DNA from: an uncultured Coriobacteriia bacterium
Lineage (GTDB): Bacteria > Actinomycetota > Coriobacteriia > Coriobacteriales > QAMH01
DNA length: 11,324 nucleotides
Assembly: GCA_902493755.1 (NCBI GenBank)
Contig: CABURF010000016.1
Location: 1 to 11,324 of the forward strand
Reading direction: 5' to 3'
Shown here in pieces: positions 1 through 6,907 of this stretch. A program made the translations under genes and the position numbers. Below the pieces are notes generated by a model that was given only the letters and a program-made list of their open reading frames with translations, searched no databases and was not told the origin of the DNA. The stretch's first letter is position 1, and every line of letters starts with the position of its first letter.

Positions 1-1477
1 CATGCGAGACGTTACCGTCGTCGGGCACCACGGTGACATAGCTGATGCCGCGCTTTTGATCGGCCTTAGCCTGCAAAAACAGCAGCACGAAACCTACGAT
101 ACCGGCAACCGTCGACGCAACCAGAATCGAGAGCTTTGCCTCGGTGATGAGCATCGCATCCGTATAGGCGAGGTTTGCCACAAAGATGGCCATCGTAAAG
201 CCGACGCCACCGAGCACCGACGCGCCGAACATATGACGCCAGGTCACGAACTCGGGCAGCTTCGCAATCTTCGTCTTAATCGTGATGAAGCTGAACAACA
301 TGATGCCAATGGGCTTGCCAAACACCAAGCCGCAGAACACGCCGAGCACGACCGGCGAAGACGTGACCGTCGCGAGGTCGAGCCCCGTCACCGCAACGTC
401 GGCGTTGGTCAACGCAAACAGGGGCAGAATGAGGAAGTACACCCACGGATACAGCTTGTGCTCAAGGCGCGTGGCCGGAGGCACCGCCTGCTTGGATATC
501 TTGCTCAGACTCGAGACCGTGGTGATGTAGTCCTTCTGCGCCACGAGCGGCGTCTCGTCGCCCTCGTAGAAGCTATTGGCCATACGCAGGCGCTTGTTGG
601 ACCAATCGAAGAAGTTGTCGAGGTTGACGCGCGAACCCGACGGAATGGCAAACGCGAGCAGCACGCCGGCGATCGTCGAGTGAATACCCGAAGAGAACAC
701 GCAGAACCACAGCACGCAACCTACGAGCACGTAGGGTACGAGCGAGTAGACGTGCATGCGGTTCATGACGATGAGCGCGACGAAGACGATGGCCGCCATC
801 GCAAGCCAAAAGAGGTCGGGGGTCTCGCCGTAGAAGATGGCGATGACGAGGATGGCGATGATGTCATCTGCGACAGCCAACGTCGAGAGGAACACGCGCA
901 CGCCGTTGGGCACGCGGCTCCCCAGAAGCGACAGGATGCCGAGGGCAAAGGCAATGTCGGTCGCCGTCGGGACACCCCAGCCCATGAAAGCCTCTGGGTG
1001 CGTCGCGTTGAACGCGAGGTAAATGGCGATGGGCGCGAGCACGCCACCCAGCGCGCCGAGAATCGGCAGGATGGCCTGGCGAATATTGGTGAGCTCGCCG
1101 GCCGTCATCTCGTACTTGATCTCGAGACCCACGAGCAGGAAGAACACGGCCATGAAGATATCGTTGATGATGTGCGCGAGCGACATCTCGCCGTGAAAAG
1201 CACCGATGCCGATGGAAACCTCCGTATGCCAGAACTCGAGGAAGGGCCCATGCGCAGGTGTATTTGCCACGATGAGCGCGATGATGGCAGCCACGAGCAT
1301 GATGGCCGCGGCCTTCGTGGACGAGTGCGTGAACTGAATGAGCTGGCGTAGTCGCTTGTTGCGACCCTGCACCTCGGCGATGAACAGCCCGTCGGGGTCG
1401 GGATTATCGGGACCGGGAATGATGGGCGTGTCGGAGAAGTCCTCGCGCGCATCAGTATCGTCATGCTGGTTGGTCAT
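1..1477 (-). CDS. nhaA: Na+/H+ antiporter NhaA, 3' end cut by window edge
   Basis: NhaA is an inner-membrane antiporter that expels Na+ in exchange for protons and serves pH and sodium homeostasis. The frame is open from ATG at 1477 to the window edge, 492 residues without a stop. The hallmark Asp pair lies in STLAVADDIIAI (D204, D205, matching D163/D164 of E. coli NhaA), and a lysine in VFGKPIGI (K388) matches the conserved TM10 lysine. The first 45 residues are a hydrophilic, Asp-rich extension. A hydrophilic stretch of about 40 residues precedes the LEHKLYPWVYFLILPLFAL segment, as in the longer actinobacterial forms. The family's last helix (KLSILVASTVAGIVGFVLLF) is present, so only a tail is missing. 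An AGGAG sits 6 nt before the ATG. It follows tRNA-Leu by 61 nt, and I see no clear promoter of its own there, so readthrough from upstream is possible. Confidence 0.95.
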   Translation of the reverse strand, partial: MTNQHDDTDAREDFSDTPIIPGPDNPDPDGLFIAEVQGRNKRLRQLIQFTHSSTKAAAIMLVAAIIALIVANTPAHGPFLEFWHTEVSIGIGAFHGEMSLAHIINDIFMAVFFLLVGLEIKYEMTAGELTNIRQAILPILGALGGVLAPIAIYLAFNATHPEAFMGWGVPTATDIAFALGILSLLGSRVPNGVRVFLSTLAVADDIIAILVIAIFYGETPDLFWLAMAAIVFVALIVMNRMHVYSLVPYVLVGCVLWFCVFSSGIHSTIAGVLLAFAIPSGSRVNLDNFFDWSNKRLRMANSFYEGDETPLVAQKDYITTVSSLSKISKQAVPPATRLEHKLYPWVYFLILPLFALTNADVAVTGLDLATVTSSPVVLGVFCGLVFGKPIGIMLFSFITIKTKIAKLPEFVTWRHMFGASVLGGVGFTMAIFVANLAYTDAMLITEAKLSILVASTVAGIVGFVLLFLQAKADQKRGISYVTVVPDDGNVSH

Positions 1478-1491
1478 CAGAAGCTCCTGAG

Positions 1492-1522
1492 AATGTGACA
1501 GGGGCCAGGCCCCTGTCACATT
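1492..1522. repeat. Intergenic palindrome P1 (15-bp perfect arms)
   Basis: Arms 1492-1506 (AATGTGACAGGGGCC) and 1508-1522 are perfectly complementary around one central base, 1507. It lies between the tRNA-Leu gene and nhaA, 15 nt before the nhaA start codon, and partly overlaps the run-up to its ribosome binding site. It shares the GACA...TGTC frame with four other palindromes in this window, but its inner gap is 13 rather than 15. No T-run follows on either strand, so it is not a classic intrinsic terminator, although it could end or process the tRNA transcript. Confidence 0.9.
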
Positions 1523-1538
1523 TCATGATGTCGTCTTT

Positions 1539-1624
1539 TGGTGCCCGAGGTGGGAGTCGAACCCACACGCCCGCAAGGACAACGGTTTTTGAGACCGTCG
1601 CGTCTGCCATTCCGCCACTCGGGC
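1539..1624 (-). tRNA. tRNA-Leu (anticodon CAA)
   Basis: This is an 86-nt class II tRNA. The acceptor stem GCCCGAG (1618-1624) pairs with CTCGGGC (1543-1549), followed by discriminator A and an encoded CCA (1539-1541). The D-arm region has TGGCGGAATGGCAGAC. The anticodon stem ACGGT/ACCGT closes the loop CTCAAAA with anticodon CAA at 1589-1591, which reads UUG. The long variable arm forms a small GTCC/GGGC hairpin, as expected for leucine tRNAs, and the T-arm is GTGGG-TTCGACT-CCCAC. It starts 12 nt after the stop of the metG-like gene, so it is either cotranscribed with it or uses a promoter inside its end. Confidence 0.97.
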
Positions 1625-1635
1625 ACGTGACCGGT

Positions 1636-1641
1636 ATTATG
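1636..1641 (-). promoter_or_regulatory. Possible -10 box for tRNA-Leu
   Basis: CATAAT on the minus strand overlaps the stop codon of the metG-like gene and would start transcription about 5 nt before the tRNA. No good -35 hexamer is visible at 16-18 bp upstream (TCCCAG at 17), so this is a weak call. The alternative is cotranscription with the synthetase gene. Confidence 0.3.
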
Positions 1642-3676
1642 CCATATCCTCGTACTGACTGGGATGCTTCTTGAAGAAGTCGAAACGCGGCGGTAGCTCC
1701 TTGAGCACCTTGCCTCCCGCAGCACGCTCCTCGTCGGTAGCCCAAAAATCAATGGGTTCGAAGACGTGACACCAGTTGAAGAAGCCCGCATCATGCGCCC
1801 CGCACGAACCGTCCTTCGACTCGATGGCGAGCTGCTCGAAGATGAGCTCGCAACCACGTGGAACAATGGGATGCATGAGCAGCGTCGCGCATCGCAGGTA
1901 ATGGAAGGCATCGCGCAGCAGTACCTCGACGGCACCTTCGGGCGCATCCTCGGCAAGCGCGGTGCGGCTCTCGCTTGCCCACCACTTGTTGATGCCGCGC
2001 AAGAACTCGTCCATCTGCGCCATCACGGCATGCATCTCGAAGCAGGCCATGTGCTCTTCGTAATCGAGCACCGCTTGCTCGCACGCAGCGCGCACGTCCT
2101 CGCTCGGCCCACCCAGGGGCAGCGTGCCATCGCAGTGCTTCTGCGCCGTGTAGAAGCACGAGCGTGCGATGCGGTTGAAGATGTTGGTGAGCAGCGCACT
2201 TTCCTTGAGGACGGGATCGGGCGCCTTCTCGTTGGCATCCGGGTCGAGCACCTTGGGCGAAAAGCTCGCGGGCTTGACACCCAGGCCCAGCGAAATCCAG
2301 TGCGAACGCAGTTGCTCGGGCGTGTAGTAATCGAGTAGTTCAGCGGCCATCGGCGGTTTGATCGCACCCGAGCTCGATGCCTTCTTGCCCATGAAGAGAA
2401 TGTGGTAGTTGGGAACGAGCGTCGTCTGACGCAGCTCGCCGCCCATGCCGTCGACGCGTGGCTCATGGCCGGCTTGCGTGCCCTGCCATAGCGCCGTCTG
2501 CGCGACACCGTAGAAGTAGATGTTGTCCTGTCCGATGAACTGGTAGACCTTCGCGTCATCCGAGCACCACCAGGCGCGCCAGTCACTCGCATCACGGCCG
2601 CTCTCTTCGAGCGCCGCCTGCGAAAACGCGATGGGCGCCCAAAGCGACTCCGGCCAGCACCACACCGTGGCATCCGGCAGCGTACCGTCCAGATCCGGGG
2701 CCTTCACACCCCATTCGATATTGCCAGTGAGACGGAAGGGGACAAGCGTCTTGCCCGTGCGAAAGCGCAGGCCATGGGCGTGCATAATCTCGACGGCGCG
2801 TTCGCGTTCGGCGATGCTCGCAAACTCCACGCCAAACGAGCTTTTGCCCTTTTCGGTCGGCAGCACCGTATGCTTCGGCAGCTCTGTCTCGATGGCGGCA
2901 AATTCGTCGGCGAACTTTTCCTGCACGTAGATGATGGACGGCGCGAGGAAGGACTCGACCTCGTCAACGAGTACCCGACGCGTGCCGCATGCGCCGGCAA
3001 TCTGCTCGATGTGCGCGGCGATGAGGTCGTGGAAACGCGGAAGCTCGAAATACCAGTTACTCACCTCGCGCATCTCGGGGGTTTCACCCGTAAGCGCCGA
3101 CTTGGGGGCGATGAGATCGACCGGATCGTACTGGTGACCCAGGTCGCATTCGTCAGCGTAGGCCTTCTCGGACTTGCAGCCCTGCACCGGACAGCGCCCG
3201 ATGACCTGACGACCGTTGAGAAAGGTGCCTGCTTGCGCATCGTAGAACTGCGGTGTGGAGAGCTTCTCGAGCCAGCCATTGTCGTAGAGGCGCGTGATGA
3301 AGGCATCCGTCATCTTTTGCTGTTTGATGCCAGAAAGCCCGATGCCGCTTCCCTCATAGATATCAAGGCTGATGTCATAGGCGTCGAGCGCGGCTTTCTG
3401 CGCATCGTGGTTCATCTGCACGTAATCGGCGATGCTGCCATCGAATTCGCCCGTCTCGACAAGCTTGCGGTAGCCCTCGTTGATGGGAGAGCCATAGCAA
3501 TCGGTACCGCTCACGAACAGGACGTTTTCCGACCCAATGCGATCGCGTAGGAAGCGGGCGTAGACATCGGCCGGAACGAAGACGCCGGCGATATGGCCAA
3601 AATGGAGGCCCTTGTTACCGTAGGGCATGCCCGCCGTGACGACGGCGCGCTTGGGAAATTCGGGACGTTCGCGCAC
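1637..3676 (-). CDS. metG: Methionyl-tRNA synthetase homologue, divergent class I type
   Basis: This 679-residue class I aminoacyl-tRNA synthetase is of the MetRS family, which charges tRNA with methionine using ATP. The nucleotide-binding HxGH motif is H25-F-G-H28, after AGMPYGNKGL. A zinc knuckle follows (C162, C167, C177, H181), then NWYFELPRF (208-215) and FIGQDNIYFY (380-389). The KMSKS loop is KKASSS (431-436), so the second lysine of KMSKS appears as serine. The usual WxDAPIGY is replaced by WPESLWAPIAF (341-351), and the stretch between FELP and TGNIEWGV is about 60 residues longer than in E. coli MetRS. No C-terminal Trbp111-like tRNA-binding domain is seen. The start is GTG at 3676, with AAAGG 7 nt upstream and a perfect TATAAT at 3712-3717. 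It may be a second MetRS with a special role, or the only one; the window cannot tell. Confidence 0.85.
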   Translation of the reverse strand: MRERPEFPKRAVVTAGMPYGNKGLHFGHIAGVFVPADVYARFLRDRIGSENVLFVSGTDCYGSPINEGYRKLVETGEFDGSIADYVQMNHDAQKAALDAYDISLDIYEGSGIGLSGIKQQKMTDAFITRLYDNGWLEKLSTPQFYDAQAGTFLNGRQVIGRCPVQGCKSEKAYADECDLGHQYDPVDLIAPKSALTGETPEMREVSNWYFELPRFHDLIAAHIEQIAGACGTRRVLVDEVESFLAPSIIYVQEKFADEFAAIETELPKHTVLPTEKGKSSFGVEFASIAERERAVEIMHAHGLRFRTGKTLVPFRLTGNIEWGVKAPDLDGTLPDATVWCWPESLWAPIAFSQAALEESGRDASDWRAWWCSDDAKVYQFIGQDNIYFYGVAQTALWQGTQAGHEPRVDGMGGELRQTTLVPNYHILFMGKKASSSGAIKPPMAAELLDYYTPEQLRSHWISLGLGVKPASFSPKVLDPDANEKAPDPVLKESALLTNIFNRIARSCFYTAQKHCDGTLPLGGPSEDVRAACEQAVLDYEEHMACFEMHAVMAQMDEFLRGINKWWASESRTALAEDAPEGAVEVLLRDAFHYLRCATLLMHPIVPRGCELIFEQLAIESKDGSCGAHDAGFFNWCHVFEPIDFWATDEERAAGGKVLKELPPRFDFFKKHPSQYEDMA

Positions 3677-3711
3677 GAAGAAGCCTTTCGCTCGTAGCTG
3701 ACAAGTCGTTG

Positions 3712-3717
3712 ATTATA
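3712..3717 (-). promoter_or_regulatory. -10 box of the metG-like gene
   Basis: A perfect TATAAT on the minus strand predicts a transcript start near 3705 and a leader of about 29 nt before the GTG start at 3676. The -35 position (about 3735-3740) falls inside palindrome P2 and carries no TTGACA-like hexamer. Confidence 0.65.
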
Positions 3718-3729
3718 CGGCAAACGGGC

Positions 3730-3754
3730 AGACAGCGTGCCAGGCACGCTGTCT
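3730..3754. repeat. Intergenic palindrome P2 between divergent promoters
   Basis: The perfect 12-bp arms AGACAGCGTGCC (3730-3741) and 3743-3754 flank a single central base at 3742. GACA and TGTC are 15 nt apart. The element covers the -35 regions of both the metG-like gene (minus strand) and the iron-sulfur gene (plus strand). It is therefore placed like an operator, but it also belongs to the dispersed palindrome family seen elsewhere in the window. Confidence 0.9.
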
Positions 3755-3760
3755 CATCGC

Positions 3761-3766
3761 TATAAT
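3761..3766 (+). promoter_or_regulatory. -10 box of the iron-sulfur gene; leaderless start
   Basis: A perfect TATAAT ends six bases before the ATG at 3773. With the usual geometry (hexamer at -12 to -7), +1 is the A of the start codon itself. The six bases between (CCTCCC) contain no ribosome binding site, which supports a leaderless mRNA. The -35 region lies within palindrome P2 and is poor (TGCCAG at 17 bp spacing). Confidence 0.65.
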
Positions 3767-3772
3767 CCTCCC

Positions 3773-4918
3773 ATGAGCAAGATTGACGCCATAGAGAGCA
3801 TCTCGGACAAACTCGCCGCGACCTCGATTTCGATCGTGCCCAAGCGCTGCGTCTACATCCGCAACTGGCATTCGCGTTGCCGCAGCTGTCTGGCAGCATG
3901 CCAACACGACGCCATCAGGCGCTCGCTTGGCCATCTCTCCATCGACTCGGAACTCTGCACCAACTGCGGTGCCTGCGTGGCGACCTGCCCCACATCGGCC
4001 ATGAGCACGACCGCGCCGTCAGCAAGCGAGATCGTCGCGGCTGCGCGCGTCTCCGCCGAGCGCAACGCCGGCAGCGCCGCCTTCATCTGCGAGCGCCAGG
4101 CCAAAGCTGCGCACATCGACCCCGAGCGCGTCGTAGTCCTCCCCTGTCTCAACTACCTTGACGAATACCTCATCACCGGCATGTTCGCGCTCAAGTTCAA
4201 GCGTGTCATCCTCTTCACCCTCGGCTGCGACGATTGCCCCATCGATTGCGAGCAACCCTACTTCGAAGAGGTCATCCGCAGCGCGCGCAAACTGCTCGGG
4301 CTATGGAAGATTCCCGGCACCTTCGCAACGCTCGACGAGGTGCCGGCCGCCCTCGTCCTCGACAGGCCGCATGCGCAGACAAGCGTCATCAAGTCCGATC
4401 GTCGCGAGGCCTTCGAGCAGGCAGGTGCCACAGCCGTCGAAGCCGCCTGGCATGCCGTGAGCTCGGCCATCGGCACGCTCACGGGTGAAACCACCCCCGA
4501 CCCCGACGCGCAGATCATCATGACCCCGGAGGAACGCTTCACCCCTGATAGCTACCGCAGCATACGTCTGCTCAGGATGCTCGAAACCATCGGTACGCAC
4601 CCGCAAGGCGCGACCATCGACACGCGCTTCTGGGCCTCCGTCGACATCGACCCCAATCGCTGCAAGCGCTGCGGAGCATGCGCACGCATGTGCGTGACCC
4701 AGGCGCTCAAATACCACGTCGATGACGAGCGGCGCGCCACCCTCAGCTTCAGACCCGCACTCTGCGTGAACTGCCATCTCTGCCGTGATAGCTGCATCTC
4801 GCATTCGATGATCTACTCGACCAAGGTCCCTGCGGCAGACCTCGTGCCCGACGTCGTCAAATTCCTCTACAAAGACGAGGAGCTTCCCCAAAAGGGAAGC
4901 CCCCGCATTGGCCTATAA
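3773..4918 (+). CDS. Multi-cluster 4Fe-4S ferredoxin-type protein
   Basis: This is a 381-residue soluble protein with iron-sulfur motifs at both ends, most likely an electron carrier or oxidoreductase accessory subunit. The N-terminal pair of clusters has C26, C36, C39, C43 and C62-x2-C65-x2-C68-x3-C72-P. The C-terminal pair has C297/C300/C303/C307 and C331/C334/C337/C341, both CxxCxxCxxxC. Between them, residues 119-175 contain VVVLPCLNYLDE and FTLGCDDCPIDC (C125, C152, C155, C159). This resembles the cysteine-bearing domain of hydrogenase/heterodisulfide-reductase electron-transfer subunits (MvhD-like), but only at motif level. No signal peptide or membrane segment is seen. ATG at 3773 is preferred over an in-frame GTG at 3737, which lies upstream of the -10 box. 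It is the only plus-strand gene, so it is a single-gene transcript. The exact partner enzyme is unknown. Confidence 0.85.
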   Translation: MSKIDAIESISDKLAATSISIVPKRCVYIRNWHSRCRSCLAACQHDAIRRSLGHLSIDSELCTNCGACVATCPTSAMSTTAPSASEIVAAARVSAERNAGSAAFICERQAKAAHIDPERVVVLPCLNYLDEYLITGMFALKFKRVILFTLGCDDCPIDCEQPYFEEVIRSARKLLGLWKIPGTFATLDEVPAALVLDRPHAQTSVIKSDRREAFEQAGATAVEAAWHAVSSAIGTLTGETTPDPDAQIIMTPEERFTPDSYRSIRLLRMLETIGTHPQGATIDTRFWASVDIDPNRCKRCGACARMCVTQALKYHVDDERRATLSFRPALCVNCHLCRDSCISHSMIYSTKVPAADLVPDVVKFLYKDEELPQKGSPRIGL

Positions 4919-4924
4919 CCAGAC

Positions 4925-4953
4925 TGGGACAAATGGACAGGTCATTTGTCCCA
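4925..4953. repeat. Intergenic palindrome P3 between convergent genes
   Basis: Arms TGGGACAAATG (4925-4935) and CATTTGTCCCA (4943-4953) are perfect over 11 bp and enclose GACAGGT; a C-G pair brackets the central base 4939. GACA and TGTC are 15 nt apart. It lies 6 nt after the stop of the iron-sulfur gene and 13 nt after the stop of the convergent membrane-protein gene. It could thus fold at the end of both mRNAs, but neither side has a T-run. Confidence 0.88.
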
Positions 4954-4966
4954 ATTCAGCCCACGA

Positions 4967-6778
4967 TCACAGCAGCGTGAGCGCCGTAACCTCACGCGTA
5001 TTGTCCTTTTCGGTATACATCACCGACACGCGTGAGCCAGCCTGCAAGAACGGCATGCTCTCGTTGGCCGAGATACCGGCAATGTAGATCTTCGGGTCAC
5101 CCGCAAGCTTGAAGTAGTAGCGCGTGTTGCCATCGAAGACCACCGACTCGATGGCCTCGATCTGACCATCCACCGAAGGCAGGATGCCGCTTTCGGCAAT
5201 AGCCCCCTCATCGATTTCGACCTGGTCATCGTTGGTGAGAGCCGCGATGTAGGCGTTCTGCGCATCGGCGACCGTCGAACCCGTGCCGACGATCTGATAC
5301 TGTTGCACGTCAACGAACGCGTACATCTTGACCAGACCCGCCGCGTCTTTGAGCGACAGGAAGTACGTGGGCCGATCGGCGATGTTGAGCAACAACGGGA
5401 AGGTCGCTTTATAACTCATCTGCTGTACCTGACCCTCGGCAGACGACATGGCCGAGGACTCGGTCGCACCCGCGCAAGTGTAGTAGCGCGGCTCCTTGGT
5501 GCGCAGGTTGACGAGCGCGAAGCCGACGAGCGACTCATCGCTGTTGGCGCTCGTCATGCCCGTGTACATGTAGACATCGTCATTGATCGCGAGATAGTTG
5601 TATCCGCCGCCAACGCCCGAGGATGATGAGCTGTCATTGTTGAACAGTCCCGGTGCAGGAGAGCCCGTGGGCACGAGCACGCCAGTCTGGCCGATAAGCG
5701 AGTTGATGAAGCCCGAGCGATACTTGCCGTAATAGCCAAGCTGCCCGTAGACGAGGTCGGCCGTGAAGACCTTATCGCACCAGCTAGGCACCTCATCGAG
5801 CGCGTACTTCGCGGTCTCACCCGTGCAAGCGTTCACGAGAATGGCGCCGTCATAATCCTCGCCGCCAAACAGGCCAATGCGCATCTTGACGGTGGGTACG
5901 ATCCAGTACGGCTCGCCCTCGTCATTGAGTTCGAAAGCCGCCTCGCCGAAAATCTCGAACGGGAACTGGAAGCGCACGTAGCGATACAGGTAATTGTTAA
6001 AGTGCTCACCCGTGGAGATATGCATGTAGTGGCCCTCGGGCAGGCGCACGAGCTGCGTGTCCTGCGTGGCCATATTGACCGTGACGAAGCCAGGCAAACC
6101 CTCCCAGGTGTTCATAAGCCACTTGATGGGGTCAGCGTAAATCAACGGTGCCACGCGATAGGGCTGGCTCTCGTAATTGATCTGGGTATAGGAATCGGCT
6201 CCCTCGTCGATGGCGAACTGGCTCACCAGGTCGCTCATCTCGCCGATGGTACGCGAACCAAGACGGACGGCCGTATCACGATCGACGACGGGCACGCTCT
6301 TCATCGAAATCTCGGAGATGTCCTCGGCGAAATTGCCCTCCTTGACCTCAAGAAGACCCGAGTAGGCTCGTGCGTTGAAGAGCGGAGAACTCGCAATCTG
6401 CCCGACGAAGATGCCGAGGAAGAGGAAAATGACGAGCGCGATGACCCAAAACAGCCAGCTGCGCTTGGGCACGGCGGACTTGTCGCCATTCGCCTTAGCC
6501 TGCTTGCGAGCCGCGCGACGCTCGCGGAACTTGAAGATGTAGCCAAAGCCCTCGCGGTTGATGCCCTCGATGAAATCGGAGATGAAGCTGGTCGAGGCGT
6601 CGTGCGCACGCGGAACGCCAAAGCACACCGCGATGATGACGAGACACCAGATCAGAAAGTTCCAGAACTGCACGCTCTGGATGTTGATGGGCGGGATAGT
6701 CACGTAGTAGAGAATCCCGATGACGACGATCGTGATAATCAGCGGAATGATGATCGTCTTCTTCACGTTCTTTTCCAT
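4967..6778 (-). CDS. Membrane-anchored protein of unknown function
   Basis: This is a 603-residue protein whose function I do not recognise. Three hydrophobic segments are visible (about 8-26, 38-54 and 108-128). The basic loop 55-107 (RERRAARKQAK) should be cytoplasmic, so the large remainder (about 130-603) should face outward. That part has motifs such as VPVVDRDTA, SQFAIDEGADSYTQINYES and VKMRIGLFGGEDYDGAILVNACTGE. These fit my memory of an uncharacterised Firmicutes/Actinobacteria membrane family with the same layout. There is a Ser/Gly-rich linker (NNDSSSSSGVGGG). The start is ATG at 6778; a longer in-frame start at 6832 would translate through palindrome P4. GAGGAG lies at 6790-6795, 11 nt from the ATG, a long spacing. 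It is transcribed alone, towards the iron-sulfur gene. Confidence 0.85.
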   Translation of the reverse strand: MEKNVKKTIIIPLIITIVVIGILYYVTIPPINIQSVQFWNFLIWCLVIIAVCFGVPRAHDASTSFISDFIEGINREGFGYIFKFRERRAARKQAKANGDKSAVPKRSWLFWVIALVIFLFLGIFVGQIASSPLFNARAYSGLLEVKEGNFAEDISEISMKSVPVVDRDTAVRLGSRTIGEMSDLVSQFAIDEGADSYTQINYESQPYRVAPLIYADPIKWLMNTWEGLPGFVTVNMATQDTQLVRLPEGHYMHISTGEHFNNYLYRYVRFQFPFEIFGEAAFELNDEGEPYWIVPTVKMRIGLFGGEDYDGAILVNACTGETAKYALDEVPSWCDKVFTADLVYGQLGYYGKYRSGFINSLIGQTGVLVPTGSPAPGLFNNDSSSSSGVGGGYNYLAINDDVYMYTGMTSANSDESLVGFALVNLRTKEPRYYTCAGATESSAMSSAEGQVQQMSYKATFPLLLNIADRPTYFLSLKDAAGLVKMYAFVDVQQYQIVGTGSTVADAQNAYIAALTNDDQVEIDEGAIAESGILPSVDGQIEAIESVVFDGNTRYYFKLAGDPKIYIAGISANESMPFLQAGSRVSVMYTEKDNTREVTALTLL

Positions 6779-6801
6779 GCGCCTGCTTTCTCCTCGCGGT
6801 T

Positions 6802-6836
6802 GGGTGTGACAGGGGGACGGGGCTTCTGTCACACCC
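6802..6836. repeat. Intergenic palindrome P4 in a 5' leader
   Basis: Arms GGGTGTGACAG (6802-6812) and CTGTCACACCC (6826-6836) match perfectly; the inner 13 bases pair only partly (two G-T and two G-C pairs). GACA and TGTC are 15 nt apart. It lies between the stop of the hsp70-like gene and the start of the membrane-protein gene. It would be a hairpin in the leader of the latter, ending 6 nt before GAGGAG. Confidence 0.9.
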
Positions 6837-6853
6837 TGTCAACTTATCTCATC

Positions 6854-6881
6854 ATCATACACGAGCGCAGAGCGTTTTCAC
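6854..6881 (-). promoter_or_regulatory. Likely promoter of the membrane-protein gene
   Basis: On the minus strand, GTGAAA (6876-6881, 4/6 to consensus) and TATGAT (6854-6859, 5/6) are separated by 16 bp. The predicted start is near 6847, which gives a leader of about 69 nt holding palindrome P4 and the ribosome binding site. Confidence 0.5.
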
Positions 6882-6907
6882 TGCCGTACAGGCACGATGC
6901 CGAAGCG

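Noticed and set aside
2..1351. Long open frame on the plus strand (449 codons)
   Set aside because: It is antisense to nhaA; its translation is rich in His, Arg, Asp and Glu with no domain, while the minus frame gives a clear NhaA.
4882..4900. Hairpin GCTTCCC / GGGAAGC with a 5-nt loop as a terminator
   Set aside because: It lies inside the last codons of the iron-sulfur gene and is not followed by a T-run, so an intrinsic terminator cannot be supported.
6837..6842. TTGACA on the minus strand as a -35 box
   Set aside because: No -10-like hexamer lies 16-18 bp downstream (CGTCCC at 17), and the bases lie next to palindrome P4. The GTGAAA/TATGAT pair upstream fits better.
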